Assembly (NCBI GenBank): GCA_024516035.1
Contig: CM044957.1
Coordinates: 21,485,570-21,549,569 of the forward strand
Direction of reading: 5' to 3'
Length of the DNA: 64,000 nucleotides
Source: Bactericera cockerelli
Taxonomy: Eukaryota; Arthropoda; Insecta; Hemiptera; Triozidae
The notes under the pieces were generated by a model. The model saw only the letters and a list, made by a program, of their open reading frames with translations, made no database searches and was not told where the DNA came from. Both the position numbers and the translations under genes were made by a program. Positions 46,171 to 57,085 of the stretch are shown here, piece after piece. The first letter of the stretch is position 1. Each line of letters opens with the position of its first letter.

Positions 46171-47834
46171 ATATACAGGGTGTCCCACCAAACTTGGACA
46201 CCTCAAATTACTCGGCCCCTGAAAGAGTTTTTGAAAAATAAAAAAATCTAGGGTACATGTGCTAATTATGCGGTTTCAGTTATGAATTTTTTTTTATACA
46301 GGGTGGTTCAAAAGTCAGAAATTGAGGTGTCAACTTTCGATTTTTAAATGGATCGACCTGAATTTTATTTAATAATTTTACTTCTAAATGATTCCTGAGT
46401 ACTTTTTTAAACAAAAATATTACATACAGGGTGGTTTTTTTTCGACCAATTTTTTTTCTTAATCTTGAATAACTCAAGTTCGGTTAATTTTTTCGATAAC
46501 AAGAATAGAATGTGTTTGTGTAATGAATACACGCACTTTCAATTGGCATCAAAAATTTTTATACAGGGTGGTTCACAAGTGAAATAATGACTTGATTTTT
46601 TTTAAAACCGAGTTTTTTTAATTTTTTATTTAGGATTAATAATTCTCGTCTAATTTTACACATTTTTTGTTAGTCATATCGAAAATCAAAACTAAAGTGT
46701 TGTACAGGGTGAGACATAATTTTTTTGTAACACCCTGTATATGGGCAGTCAAAGAGACGCAAAATTTAATGTAAAGACTAAATATGCAAGAAAAACTTTG
46801 ATTTTTAATTAAACTAAAAAGTTATGGTGTTTTAACTAATATTGTCGCATGGACAACCCTGTAGATATTTTCTTAAACCATCATATGGGTAGTCAAAACT
46901 GTCTAAAATTCAACGAGGAGTCCAAATCTGAAAGAAAAAAAATGAATTCAAAAAGCCATGATCAATTTTGTGTCTACACCTACCTACTTTTTATTTCAAG
47001 TTTTAAAATCATTCAGTGTTGGCACCAAATTGAAAATGGCTTCAAATTCGTGTTTTTTACTTGTTTTTCCCACATGATTAGAAGTGTTCGTTGAATTTTA
47101 TACAACTTAGAGTACCTACATGATAGTTTAAGAAAATATCTACAGGGTGGTCCATACGACAATATTAGTTAAAACACCATAACTTTTTAGTTTAATTAAA
47201 AATCAAAGTTTTTCTTGCATATTTAGTCTTTACATTAAATTTTGCGTCTCTTTGACTGCCCATATACAGGGTGTTACAAAAAAATTATGTCTCACCCTGT
47301 ACAACACTTTAGTTTTGATTTTCGATATGACTAACAAAAAATGTGTAAAATTAGACGAGAATTATTAATCTTAAATAAAAAATTAAAAAAACTTGGTTTT
47401 AAAAAAAAATCAAGTCATTATTTCACTTGTGAACCACCCTGTATAAAAAATTTTGATGCCAATTGAAAGTGCGTGTATTCATTACACAAACACACTCTTT
47501 TCTTATTATCGAAAAAATTAACCGAACTTGAGTTATTCAAGATTTAGAAAAAAAATTGGTCGAAAAAAAACCACCCTGTATGTAATATTTTTGTTTAAAA
47601 AAGTACTCAGGAATCATTTAGAAGTAAAATTATCAAATAAAATTCAGGTCGATCCATTTAAAAATCGAAAATTGACACCTCAATTTCTGACTTTTGAACC
47701 ACCCTGTATAAAAAAAATTTCATAACTGAAACCGCATAATTAGCACATGTACCCTAGATTTTTTTATTTTTCAAAAACTCTTTCAGGGGCCGAGTAATTT
47801 GAGGTGTCCAAGTTTGGTGGGACACCCTGTATAT
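46171..47834. mobile_element. 1.66-kb palindromic element, arms about 720 bp
   Basis: ATATACAGGGTGTCCCACCA at the left is mirrored by the right end at 47834. Matched landmarks keep a constant coordinate sum (94005), so the arms are nearly free of indels. The similarity extends to about 46890 and from 47115, leaving a centre of roughly 225 bp. Each arm has internal TACAGGGTGG/CACCCTGTA words. Small near-identical frames occur in both arms (46280-46477 minus, 47528-47725 plus), expected from the symmetry and without recognisable domain. A one-arm relative lies at 21780-22140. Confidence 0.9.
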
Positions 47835-47849
47835 TTCATAAGAATAACT

Positions 47850-50800
47850 TTTTTTAAATCAGGAGAGTCTAATTCGTCCAGAAATGTCACGACTCACGAG
47901 TTCGTTTGAGCATGTCCATTCAGGTCCGGCCTTAGTAAGGCCCTGAGTTAATTAGAAAATACTTTATTTATACCCTTGAAGTCGAAACCAAGTTCCTAAG
48001 AAGCGATCCAAAATAGTGTCCTACAAGCTTTTGATCTTATTAGTTTGCTGTGATTTTATATATTATTAAAACCCAGGAATAAGAAGTGTAAGCTTAATCA
48101 AAAACTCCTGATATCAGTGAGAGCTGTTCAAAGCGCGATTTAGTATCTGCCAAATCTGCCCTGTTGATAAGGTGCGTGAAGATAGCACCCGACATTGAAG
48201 CTAGAATTTTGTACCACCTACCATATAATATGCTAGTGTGTCCATTGCATTATCAGCGTTGTCCTCCTCTCTATGATCACACCATAGTGCTAGAAGGCAC
48301 TTGACGAGGTCGTCGGAACCTTTATCGCTAAACACACAAGACAGACTCAAGTATCACTTATCGACTATGAATGCTTGATGAATGATAACAGCTGAATCAT
48401 TGTCATAACAAACATGTATGACGTTTATCTGAAGTAAAATTTAGAAAGTGAACAATGTGCAATGACAAGAGTTAGAAGTTGAACTGTTGAATTGGTAAAA
48501 ATTTATATTTGCTCAACGAAGGCAGCAAGTTTTTTTTTTATTTATTTTACTTCAGATAAATTGCTAATATTAGAAATCGAAAGTATTGTATTCGTTTAAG
48601 TAAAAAAAATATTATTTTGCACCGATTTCAATTTGTAGAATCTAGAATATGTATCGGCAAGTCGTAGACCTTATTTTTGTACTTTTTTGTGAACTTTTTT
48701 GATTTTCTTGAATATCAGAGCTATAGCAATCATATTTTATTTTAAAAAAGATGCAAAATTTCATCAAAATCGAGTCACTGTATAGGTCGTCCTTCACACC
48801 TCGGCCGAGGTGTTTGATCATGAGCTCAGGTCTTAAAATGATCTCGCGGTTATTAATAATTATTTTACCATGAAAGTCATCGACGGCCTTTGGATACCTG
48901 AGTCGGGTTACTTGTGTAGAGCGCGAGTCAGGGTTGTACCCTTCAAAGTTGTACGTACTTGGGTTAAAAAAGTTCCCTTGGGACGCACTTGGGAATCACC
49001 GCGAGTCATTGAGTTATGTTTGGAGACTCTCCAGAAGGTTTGGATTCAAAATAATTAAACGGTGTGAGAAAGACGTCCCAATAAGCTATTTTAGTAACAT
49101 TCAAGGTCAAAATGGAAATACAAGAGGTATTGTGTACATTACATAATACATAGGTGTAATTATCTAGAGTTGATAATAACTGCATGAGGTAGGTAACTAA
49201 GGTAGAGAAGATAGTGAGGAATTATTACAAGTATTTATGGACTTCCATGTGGTGCTTTGTATTTCGCCTGTTTTGATGATATAATTTTAAAAAGTTGGCC
49301 TTTCCAGATTTTTCCCTGTAGAAACAACGTAAAAGATACTTTCATACAAAATTTCAAGTTTATCGCATGACTCTTAACTTGTATTCGTTTACCTTCATGT
49401 GGTGCAATGTATTTGGCCTAAATAAATGGTCTATAAGTAAAAAATTGCACATTTTAGATTCTTCGCTTTATCTTTATCTAGCATAACGGGAAGTGGTTTA
49501 TAATTTCGTTGAGTCAGTGTATGAATGAATTAATGAGTAGTAAATTAAGTGATTTTGAAATAGCCATAATTTTAAAAACAATGTAAATAGATAGAATTTT
49601 CAAATTTTGTAAATACCATAGTAAAGTGAAAATGGAACCGTCATACACAAGGCATTTCGAATACATTTATTACCAATAAAAGTTGAGTTGAAGAGAGATA
49701 AAAAAAAAATCGTGGTGAAGCTCAATCCACAAAAAGTGTTGTTGAATAGCAGAAAAATTGGGAAATTTCATGTCCAATCCTCAACTTGATTTCTGTGCTT
49801 GAGACTCCTTTGTGGGTGAATAATTTCCAGTTTACATGAACTTGGCATTCATATGATATCAGTTCCTTTTTTGGCAATCATTTCCAAGGTACTCAAATTT
49901 ACAAAGGACTGTAATTTTTTCGGCGTCTATTGTACACGAAGTTTATTTTTGGGGGATTAATATTTCCTACTTAACTACCTATATGATAGGATTTTATAGG
50001 CTCTTTAGGAAACAAATCCAAAGAAAACTGTAGATTTCCCACATTTTATCACTTTTAAGACACCCTGTATTTAAGGAATCAGGCAATGCAGTTTCACAAT
50101 TCGTTGCGATCAGTTCTAGAAGTAATAAAAGTTCTGGAATTTTCCCTCAACAGTCAAACCAATGCTAGTCGATAAGTCGATACATAGCTACTCAATTACT
50201 CATTACACTCATGCAGCATGCAGCTGATATATAGGAAGAGGTGTATGGTATCATAATTCACAATATCAGCTTAGCTCAGTGCCCTGAGTAATGGAAACTA
50301 CGGCTACGAGATTGAAATCACCGGAGCTGTTAATGTTATAACAGCGAAAAAAGTGATTACACTGATTAGGTAGGTACTGATATTTTTATGTTATTGAAAA
50401 GTAAAACGTAATTGTTTTGACAGTGTAACTGAGCCAAAAAAAAAAAAATTAAACAAGAGTTGAAATCAATTTATAAATGAGACAATAGAAAAAGTTGCTT
50501 TCATTAAAACGACTCTTTTGCTCATGATTTTTTACAAAAATTTTCGCTTTCAACTTTCGCAACAAAGTTTTTACACACTGAGCAAACGACGTAGCTACAG
50601 AAATTAATCTCTCCTAGCCTGAGTGGGGTAATAGGCTATAGCCAACAAAACATGGACTGTCATGATGACCATGGATGAATTCGAAATCAGAAGGGTCACA
50701 AATCCAGTTCCTTACCACACTTGACATTGATTAACTTGAGTGATCGGACAAGAACGGTGTTCAACATGCCATCTTCACGGGTTATCTTACACCAATGTGC

Positions 50801-51900
50801 CTGCCTCTTGTATTTTTAACGATCTGCGCAGACTCGGCTGGAAGGTTGATGAAGAAATCAGCTGTATTTCTGAAAGATTCTTGAACAAGAAGACGTGACA
50901 CTGTTGCAGTGAAGTCAGATGATACACCGGTTCTGATACTTGACCCTACAGTAAGATTTGAACAAAATAGTTTGCAAGCCGAAACAGTTGACTCAGAGGA
51001 AAGAGCAATCAAATTGATCATCAAAAATTCAAAGTAATCGGACTTCTCTTCGGAGCACGTCCAATAATTCCTGCATTTACTTGGAAAACCCCATCAGAAT
51101 TAGGGTATGAGTAACAAGACCCTCACAGAAATCAACCTTCAAGTTCTCAAAGATTCCATTCGAATTCCAAACTTGCATCTCTTCAACCTCTAATCAATTT
51201 AAAAAATTCTCCATCTACCTACTTGGTATTTCCAATAAATTGGGGTAATACCATCAACTAAAATTGTAAGATAAAAGAAAAAATCATACATCAACACCAA
51301 GATAAGAAAACCGGACTGTACAGTCAAGAGACGGATACGTCTCACGGTCGAGCCTGCTCTTCTCTCTCTCTCTCTCTCTCTCAAGTTCATGTATCTGCTT
51401 TGTCGAATCATTCTAAATTTCCTTGTTCGTAAATGTTGTTGAATGCTGAAGAGTGATTCTAATGTGCACTATACATATAGATATTGGCTTGGCGCCACCT
51501 TTACACATTACCTTACTACTATGATTGACTAATTGGGTTACACGCACTTTGCAGGGAACAAAATGAGGTCCCCCTATTTAAAAAAGATTATTGAATTGAT
51601 ATGTTTCCTGTACTGCATTCTCCCATCATTAATCTATTTTATTATTATCTATTATGTACCTACATTTTTTATGCTTTTAAACGAAATTAAACTAAATGGA
51701 GAAGCATTTAAACTGCAAAATTTTCACAACATTTAAACCATAAAGTGTGTTTTGTGTTTTCCTCCAGAAAGTCCAATACTTTCTATTTACCCACTTAATC
51801 GGACTCTGTCGTGAAAAGTCTTGCAGGTTTAATAGCCTTTTTTATGACTCTAAATGCTTTTCAATTTAGTTTAATTTCATTTCAAAGCATAAAAAAGATA
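47850..51900. other. intergenic, no gene seen
   Basis: Contains an ACTTCC repeat fragment (48548-48795), the 18-bp palindrome at 48796-48813, a 5S-SINE remnant (50590-50775) and a CT run (51361-51381). Small frames present show no family features. Confidence 0.55.
50590..50775 (-). mobile_element. 5S-derived SINE, degenerate, minus
   Basis: Reverse complement gives ATGGCATGTTGAACACCGTT CTTGTCCGATCACTCAAGTT AA, a good 5S match, and the body word CCCCACTCAGGCTAGGAGAG. Confidence 0.65.
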
Positions 51901-51906
51901 TGTTAC

Positions 51907-52109
51907 TGTCGTATTAATAAATAGTCTTTAGTTGCGGATACATTTAACACATTGAATCTTTATTTAATAAAAGCTCAGGTACAGAAAACACACATTTATA
52001 AAACATTAACAGTGACTAAAATTATGTTACAAAGGTTCGCCATTAGAGCTGTACTACGTCTATGTTTTTATGTTTTTGAGGACACCAGTGTTGCCAATAA
52101 TATATGACA
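51907..52109 (-). repeat. 3-prime LTR (element sense)
   Basis: 203 bp, no difference from the other LTR by direct reading. Contains ACTTTATTAAATAAAG-like AT-rich sequence expected of promoter and polyadenylation signals. Confidence 0.95.
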
Positions 52110-52124
52110 TCCCCTTTTTTCCCA
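52110..52124 (-). promoter_or_regulatory. polypurine tract
   Basis: Minus strand GGGAAAAAAGGGGA immediately before the 3-prime LTR, the expected primer for plus-strand DNA synthesis. Confidence 0.8.
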
Positions 52125-52485
52125 AAAGTCTCTTCTCACAAGATAGATGTTTCATTTGCATAAAACAACAAATTACATAATAGGATAAAAACAGTGAACC
52201 TTAAAGGGTTAATTATCTCAAACATGTCATAGTCACTTCAACAACAAAATTACATAATAGGTTAAACTGAACCTCATGGGGTCAATAATGTCAAACATGT
52301 ATTGTTTACTAACATCAACAATAAAATTACATCTTAATAACAATGGGTTAAAAACATTGAACGTCAAAGGGTTAATCATGTCAAACATAGGTTTTTCTTT
52401 TCTTAATTATAACAATAACTCTGTAAATGACCTGAATGGTTACATGGTACATAAAATCTTATTATTTAATTGTTTATTTATTTTA

Positions 52486-54087
52486 CTAGGTGAAATACCT
52501 TGACGGTTTTACAATACTTCTACCAGATTTAGTTGTTATTATGTTTGCATAACTGTGGTCATTATCAACAGAGGTTTTAGATGGAGTATTTTCAATGGAC
52601 CGAAAGCTTCCCTCACTGTCAGCATCAGATTCCAACAGGGCAGTATCCAACATTGTGCTTTCATCACTCTCATTTGACTGAGAGGTGCCCAAAGAAGAAA
52701 TGTCCAAACTGATGTCACCAGGAATTTGAATTTCCTGTGCTCTATTATCTAGCCCCAATTGGGCTTCAGAAACTTCATCAAAGTTATTAGAATAAGTAGG
52801 GATTACAATTACAGGACCTGATTTATTCTGCCTAATTCTAAACTGATCAGTGTTACATACAAAATGTTTCAGGAAACTAGAGTTTCTTCTATAAGTTTTA
52901 CCATTTTCCATTTTTACAATGTATGATCTAGGATACTTAGTTAGATCCACTACTACTCCTTTGGCCCATCTATTTCCCTCTTTTATAAGTACTTTTTCTC
53001 CTTTCCTAAACGGAAGTTCTATTTTACTTGATTTGTTATAATAAAATTTATTTTTATTTTGATTTTCTCTGAGTTTTGTTTTTACTTCTTTATGCATTTT
53101 ACCCAAATTTTTTACTGGTTTTAAATTGGTGGGATTAATTATTAATTTAGTTTTCATCAACCTTCCCATGAGTAGTTCACTAGGTGAGTATCCTAAACTA
53201 GGAATTGGTGTAGCACGATACTCCATTAGCAACTCTGCATAATCCGTCCGCAGACCACTAGCTTTTCTTAAGATATTTTTACAAGTTTGTATGGCTCGTT
53301 CACTCTGACCATTGCTTTTTGGATAATTGGGACTGCTAGTAATCCAGACAACATTATACATTTTTGCAAATGATTGTATTTCATGAGAACCAAATGGACT
53401 ATTATCACTGACAATACTGTCTGGAATACCAAAAATTGAGAACAAACTTTTTAACTTAGATATTATTTCTTTTGATTTTTTAGAGGCAAGTTTGTACATT
53501 TCTATCCATTTAGAGTAGCTATCAAAAACAACCAAATATTCTTTGTGTTCATAATACATAATATCTACATGTAATCTCTGAAATGGTCTTTCTGGTAATT
53601 CGAAAGACAGCAATGGTTCTTTGATTTTGGAGCCACTGTGTTCTTGACAGTTGTAACAACCTTTAATGAAATTTTCTACATCTTGATTTATGTTTACCCA
53701 GTAATATAACTGTTTTGCTCGCAAAATTGTTTTTGTTATTCCAAGATGACCAATGTGCAATGATTTCAATGCTATTTCTTTCAACTTTGAAGGAACAATT
53801 ATTCGATTATTATAATACAGAATATTATCATTAACCATAATATCATTTTTAATTTTGTAAAAGTGTCTTACAATTTCATTTTTAGACAAATTTGATTTAT
53901 TTGTTGGCCATCCCTCAATACAGTATTTACTAACTTGATTCAGATTTGGATCCTTAATAGTTTCTAATCGTACTGTTTTAAAATCCAAAAGAGCTCCAGG
54001 TTTGTAGATGCTATGCACAACACCTGTAATGTCAATTTCTTTTTCATGGGTTTCAGGACTAACATTCCTTAAAAAACAGATCTGCAA
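52486..54087 (-). CDS. Ty3/Gypsy integrase
   Basis: 533-codon frame. Zinc-binding H2C2 region with H111, H114, C144, C147. Catalytic core D175 (LHVDIMYY), D228 (IVSDNSPF) and E263 (SNGQSERAIQ), with 34 residues between the last two because one residue is absent after DNSP; SDNxPF variants are known in this lineage. A GPY-like region (KGEKVLIKEGNRWAKGVVVD) follows, then a Ser/Asp-rich tail. It would join element DNA to the genome. The ATG lies 29 bases inside the end of the upstream RT frame, at +1 relative to it; the frames meet at a T6 run. Confidence 0.93.
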   Translation of the reverse strand: MQICFLRNVSPETHEKEIDITGVVHSIYKPGALLDFKTVRLETIKDPNLNQVSKYCIEGWPTNKSNLSKNEIVRHFYKIKNDIMVNDNILYYNNRIIVPSKLKEIALKSLHIGHLGITKTILRAKQLYYWVNINQDVENFIKGCYNCQEHSGSKIKEPLLSFELPERPFQRLHVDIMYYEHKEYLVVFDSYSKWIEMYKLASKKSKEIISKLKSLFSIFGIPDSIVSDNSPFGSHEIQSFAKMYNVVWITSSPNYPKSNGQSERAIQTCKNILRKASGLRTDYAELLMEYRATPIPSLGYSPSELLMGRLMKTKLIINPTNLKPVKNLGKMHKEVKTKLRENQNKNKFYYNKSSKIELPFRKGEKVLIKEGNRWAKGVVVDLTKYPRSYIVKMENGKTYRRNSSFLKHFVCNTDQFRIRQNKSGPVIVIPTYSNNFDEVSEAQLGLDNRAQEIQIPGDISLDISSLGTSQSNESDESTMLDTALLESDADSEGSFRSIENTPSKTSVDNDHSYANIITTKSGRSIVKPSRYFT

Positions 54088-56479
54088 TGAACATTTGTTT
54101 GCCTGGTAGGTAATTTATTGAAAGATCATACTTGAATAGACTAAGACGTATCTTTACAATTCTTTCAGAAAGGATATCTGATAGATTTTTGTTAAAAATA
54201 GACACCAATGGTAAATGGTCTGTTTGGACTAAAATCTTTTTACCATAGATGTAATTGTGAAATTTTCGGCAAGCAAATTTTATCGCAAGAGCCTCCTTCT
54301 CAATCTGAGGATATTTTTTTTCTGTGTCAGTCAGGCTCTTAGATGCAAATGCAACTGGCCTTCCTCCTTGAAGGATACAACACCCTATTCCAAACTGGGA
54401 TGAATCAGTTTGCACCAATACATCCTCATTTGGGTCAAAGTTTTTTAAAACTGGAGGATTAGAAATAATTGTTTTAAGTTGATCAAAAGATTTTTGTTGT
54501 TCACTTGTCCAGTGCCAAACAATTGACTTTTTTAACAAAATTCTCAATGGGGCTGTTAGTTCTGCCATATTAGGAATAAATTCTCTCATGTAGTTGTACA
54601 TACCCAATAGAGATTGCAACTCTTTGACATTGATTGGCTCTTTTAGATTTTTCACAGCTTCCACACGATTTGTATCAAGCTGGCATCCTTCTTTATTGAA
54701 CATATGACCTAAGTATTTAATACTTGACTTTTTCAGTTGTATCTTATTTTTGTTAAATTTAATGTTTAACTCTAATGCTCGCTGAAACACTTCATTCAAT
54801 GCCTTATCATGACTTTCTAGATCCTCAGTAGCTATGAGTAGATCATCGAAATAAATAATTAAATTTTCAATGTCCTTGAAACATTCATTATTATACTTTT
54901 GAAAAACTTCAGGTGCTGACTTTAAACCAAATGGCATTCTGAGATACCTGTAAAATCCAAATGGTGTTGAGAAACAACACAAGTCTTTGGATTCATTGAC
55001 CAGTGCAACTTGATGAAACCCATCTTTAAGGTCTAAGACCGAAAAGTATTTCTTGCCTGACAATTTGATCTTAATTTCATCTAACGTTGGAATTAGAAAA
55101 AATTCCCGTTCAATACACTGATTCAAGTCAACAGGGTCAAGGCAAAGCCTTAAGTCACCTGATAATTTTTCTCTTATGACTAGGTTACTACACCAGGATT
55201 TTGGCTGATCAACTTTTTCTATAACTTTGTTTACAGTCATGTTATGCAAGGTATCTTTAAGCTTATCTAATAAAGAATAGGCTACTCTTCTAGGAGGTTT
55301 AATGGTAGGATTGAATTCATCCTTCACCCGGATTTTGTATTTCCTTGGAAACTCTCCTAAACCTACAAATACTTGACTGTATTTATCAAGAATTTTATCA
55401 TCATTAAACTCACCAGTTTGGTCCAATTGGTTTACTCTATGAATTAAACCTAGTGATTCACATGCTTCATGTCCCAGAATAGGCACTATACCTTTCTGAT
55501 CAGGCATTATAATCACATCTGCTAAATGAGATTTTTCTTTGTTTACAAATTTGAGTTTCACAATACCTAGGGTTTTGAGTTGATATCCACCAAAAGCTTC
55601 ACATTTAGTTGTAGACTTTCCCATTGTCTCCTTCAATCTGGGGTTAATTTGTAGTAACACTGACAAGGGCAGTACATTCACATCCGCTCCTGTGTCCAAT
55701 TTGAATTGAATCTGCACACCATTGAAATTAAATTTCTGAAACCACTGGTTGGTCACCTTCAGACTGGAAATCACATCAATGATGCTGCCACATGCATCCT
55801 CGATACAGTTCCCATAATCACTTTGATCCTGTTGCTCCAGTGAACTGACCTTCCTTTGATGAAACTCGGGTTTTTTCCCACACACATTGGAAAAGTGGTT
55901 GAAGCCGCTACACTTGAAACATTGTTTTCCCCAGGCTGGACAATTTCTTTTACCATGATTTGACAAACACTTTTTGCAATCATAAGTCCTTTCACTATTA
56001 GCATTCTTCTGATAGTTCTTTGTATTCCCAAAAACATGGTGTTGTTTCTGGTGGTACTGGGGTTTCACATATTTATGTTGATTTTGAAAGTGAAAGTTTG
56101 ACTGAGGGCTGTTGTTTTGTTTTTTGAATTGTCTTCTCTTGAGAATAGCTTGAAGTGCAGCATCTCCGTTTTCATGACCGTTACCATTTTTGATGATTAT
56201 TTCTTCTGATTTTGCTTTAGCGTCTTCAGTAGAACGGCAGTAGCTAACAACTTCTTTAAGTTTTAACTCTGGATTTCTCAGTAATCTTTCTTGAAGAGCT
56301 GGGCATTTAATACCATACACAATTTTAGCTTTAAGATTTGATTCTAGCTGGTCTCCAAATTCACAATTGTTTGCAATATTCATCAAATCAATGTAATAGT
56401 CATTGAATGATTCACTTTCCATTTGAGATCTCCCAAAGAACCGATATCTCTCATGACTGATGTTGGATTTTGGTGCCAA
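54059..56479 (-). CDS. Ty3/Gypsy gag (C-terminal part), protease, reverse transcriptase, RNase H
   Basis: 806 codons. Two zinc knuckles, CKKCLSNHGKRNC (168-180) and CFKCSGFNHFSNVC (187-200). Aspartic protease with LDTGADVNVL (261-270). RT with VLDLKDGFHQV (481-491), RMPFGLKSAP and active-site YFDD (543-546). RNase H with QTDSSQFGIG and QTDHLPL. The reading frame already contains gag capsid sequence before its first ATG, so that ATG is not the natural start. The frame ends shortly after NYLPGKQMFIADLF, where the protein family normally continues toward integrase. Confidence 0.94.
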   Translation of the reverse strand: MAPKSNISHERYRFFGRSQMESESFNDYYIDLMNIANNCEFGDQLESNLKAKIVYGIKCPALQERLLRNPELKLKEVVSYCRSTEDAKAKSEEIIIKNGNGHENGDAALQAILKRRQFKKQNNSPQSNFHFQNQHKYVKPQYHQKQHHVFGNTKNYQKNANSERTYDCKKCLSNHGKRNCPAWGKQCFKCSGFNHFSNVCGKKPEFHQRKVSSLEQQDQSDYGNCIEDACGSIIDVISSLKVTNQWFQKFNFNGVQIQFKLDTGADVNVLPLSVLLQINPRLKETMGKSTTKCEAFGGYQLKTLGIVKLKFVNKEKSHLADVIIMPDQKGIVPILGHEACESLGLIHRVNQLDQTGEFNDDKILDKYSQVFVGLGEFPRKYKIRVKDEFNPTIKPPRRVAYSLLDKLKDTLHNMTVNKVIEKVDQPKSWCSNLVIREKLSGDLRLCLDPVDLNQCIEREFFLIPTLDEIKIKLSGKKYFSVLDLKDGFHQVALVNESKDLCCFSTPFGFYRYLRMPFGLKSAPEVFQKYNNECFKDIENLIIYFDDLLIATEDLESHDKALNEVFQRALELNIKFNKNKIQLKKSSIKYLGHMFNKEGCQLDTNRVEAVKNLKEPINVKELQSLLGMYNYMREFIPNMAELTAPLRILLKKSIVWHWTSEQQKSFDQLKTIISNPPVLKNFDPNEDVLVQTDSSQFGIGCCILQGGRPVAFASKSLTDTEKKYPQIEKEALAIKFACRKFHNYIYGKKILVQTDHLPLVSIFNKNLSDILSERIVKIRLSLFKYDLSINYLPGKQMFIADLFFKEC

Positions 56480-56495
56480 TTCAATTGTTAGTTTC

Positions 56496-56717
56496 TCAAA
56501 AAACCTTTGCCACTGTTATATTTTGTATGTTGAAACTGTCAATAAGGTCATTTAGCCTATCATCCAGGGCAAGTCGCAAGTGAGCCACTTTAGTAGCTTC
56601 TGATTTTTCGTCCAATTCATGGGCAGTGATGTAGTGCTTAAAACGTCTGTAGTAGTCATTTATTTCTTTACTTGTGAATCTTTCACCTGTGAACTTCGGT
56701 ACCTGGCTTCCTGACAT
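56496..56717 (-). CDS. Ty3/Gypsy gag N-terminus, cut by frame shift
   Basis: MSGSQVPKFTGERFTSKEIN starts the gag; DYYRRFKHYITAHE and HLRLALDDRLNDLIDSF are capsid-like. The 73-codon frame ends at a TGA right after a T6 run (TTTTTTGAG), while capsid-like sequence goes on in the +1 frame. Either an inserted base, an assembly error at the homopolymer, or a frameshift site. Confidence 0.85.
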   Translation of the reverse strand: MSGSQVPKFTGERFTSKEINDYYRRFKHYITAHELDEKSEATKVAHLRLALDDRLNDLIDSFNIQNITVAKVF

Positions 56718-56861
56718 ATTTAATGTTTGAATGCTTAGGTTTGATTTTAATGCTTTGGCAAAATAACTTACAGCTTCGATTGGTTCACAGTATTACAGCA
56801 CTCACATCAGTTTTACACTTTCTCGCATCGCGCTACCGATTCTTTATCACTGATTATCTAT

Positions 56862-56877
56862 CCGATCCTCGTCGCCA
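56862..56877 (-). promoter_or_regulatory. primer-binding site, tRNA-Ser type
   Basis: TGGCGACGAGGATCGG on the minus strand, directly after the LTR. From general knowledge the tRNA-Ser(GCU) 3-prime end CCCATCCTCGTCGCCA pairs with all but one base. Confidence 0.7.
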
Positions 56878-57080
56878 TGTCGTATTAATAAATAGTCTTT
56901 AGTTGCGGATACATTTAACACATTGAATCTTTATTTAATAAAAGCTCAGGTACAGAAAACACACATTTATAAAACATTAACAGTGACTAAAATTATGTTA
57001 CAAAGGTTCGCCATTAGAGCTGTACTACGTCTATGTTTTTATGTTTTTGAGGACACCAGTGTTGCCAATAATATATGACA
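56878..57080 (-). repeat. 5-prime LTR (element sense)
   Basis: 203 bp, identical to 51907-52109. The primer-binding site lies directly next to it at 56862-56877. Confidence 0.95.
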
Positions 57081-57085
57081 GTTAC

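Larger units (their letters stand above)
51907..57080 (-). mobile_element. complete Ty3/Gypsy LTR retrotransposon, young
   Basis: LTRs 51907-52109 and 56878-57080 (203 bp) are identical and begin TG, end CA. GTTAC flanks both sides (51902-51906, 57081-57085). In element sense the 5-prime LTR is followed by TGGCGACGAGGATCGG, which fits the 3-prime end of insect/vertebrate tRNA-Ser(GCU) with one mismatch. A purine tract GGGAAAAAAGGGGA precedes the 3-prime LTR. Three minus-strand frames encode gag, protease-RT-RNase H and integrase; no envelope-like gene. Identical LTRs mean recent insertion. It splits an older inverted-repeat element of the 17225 family. Confidence 0.95.

Noticed and set aside
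46280..47725. Near-identical 65-codon frames in both palindrome arms
   Set aside because: Duplication follows from the inverted repeat; no start context or domain suggests a protein.
48870..49146. Two overlapping plus frames of 62 and 70 codons
   Set aside because: Unremarkable composition and mutual overlap; expected by chance.
50782..51024. 80-codon minus frame
   Set aside because: No recognisable motif, no splice context, next to a SINE remnant; not supported as a gene.
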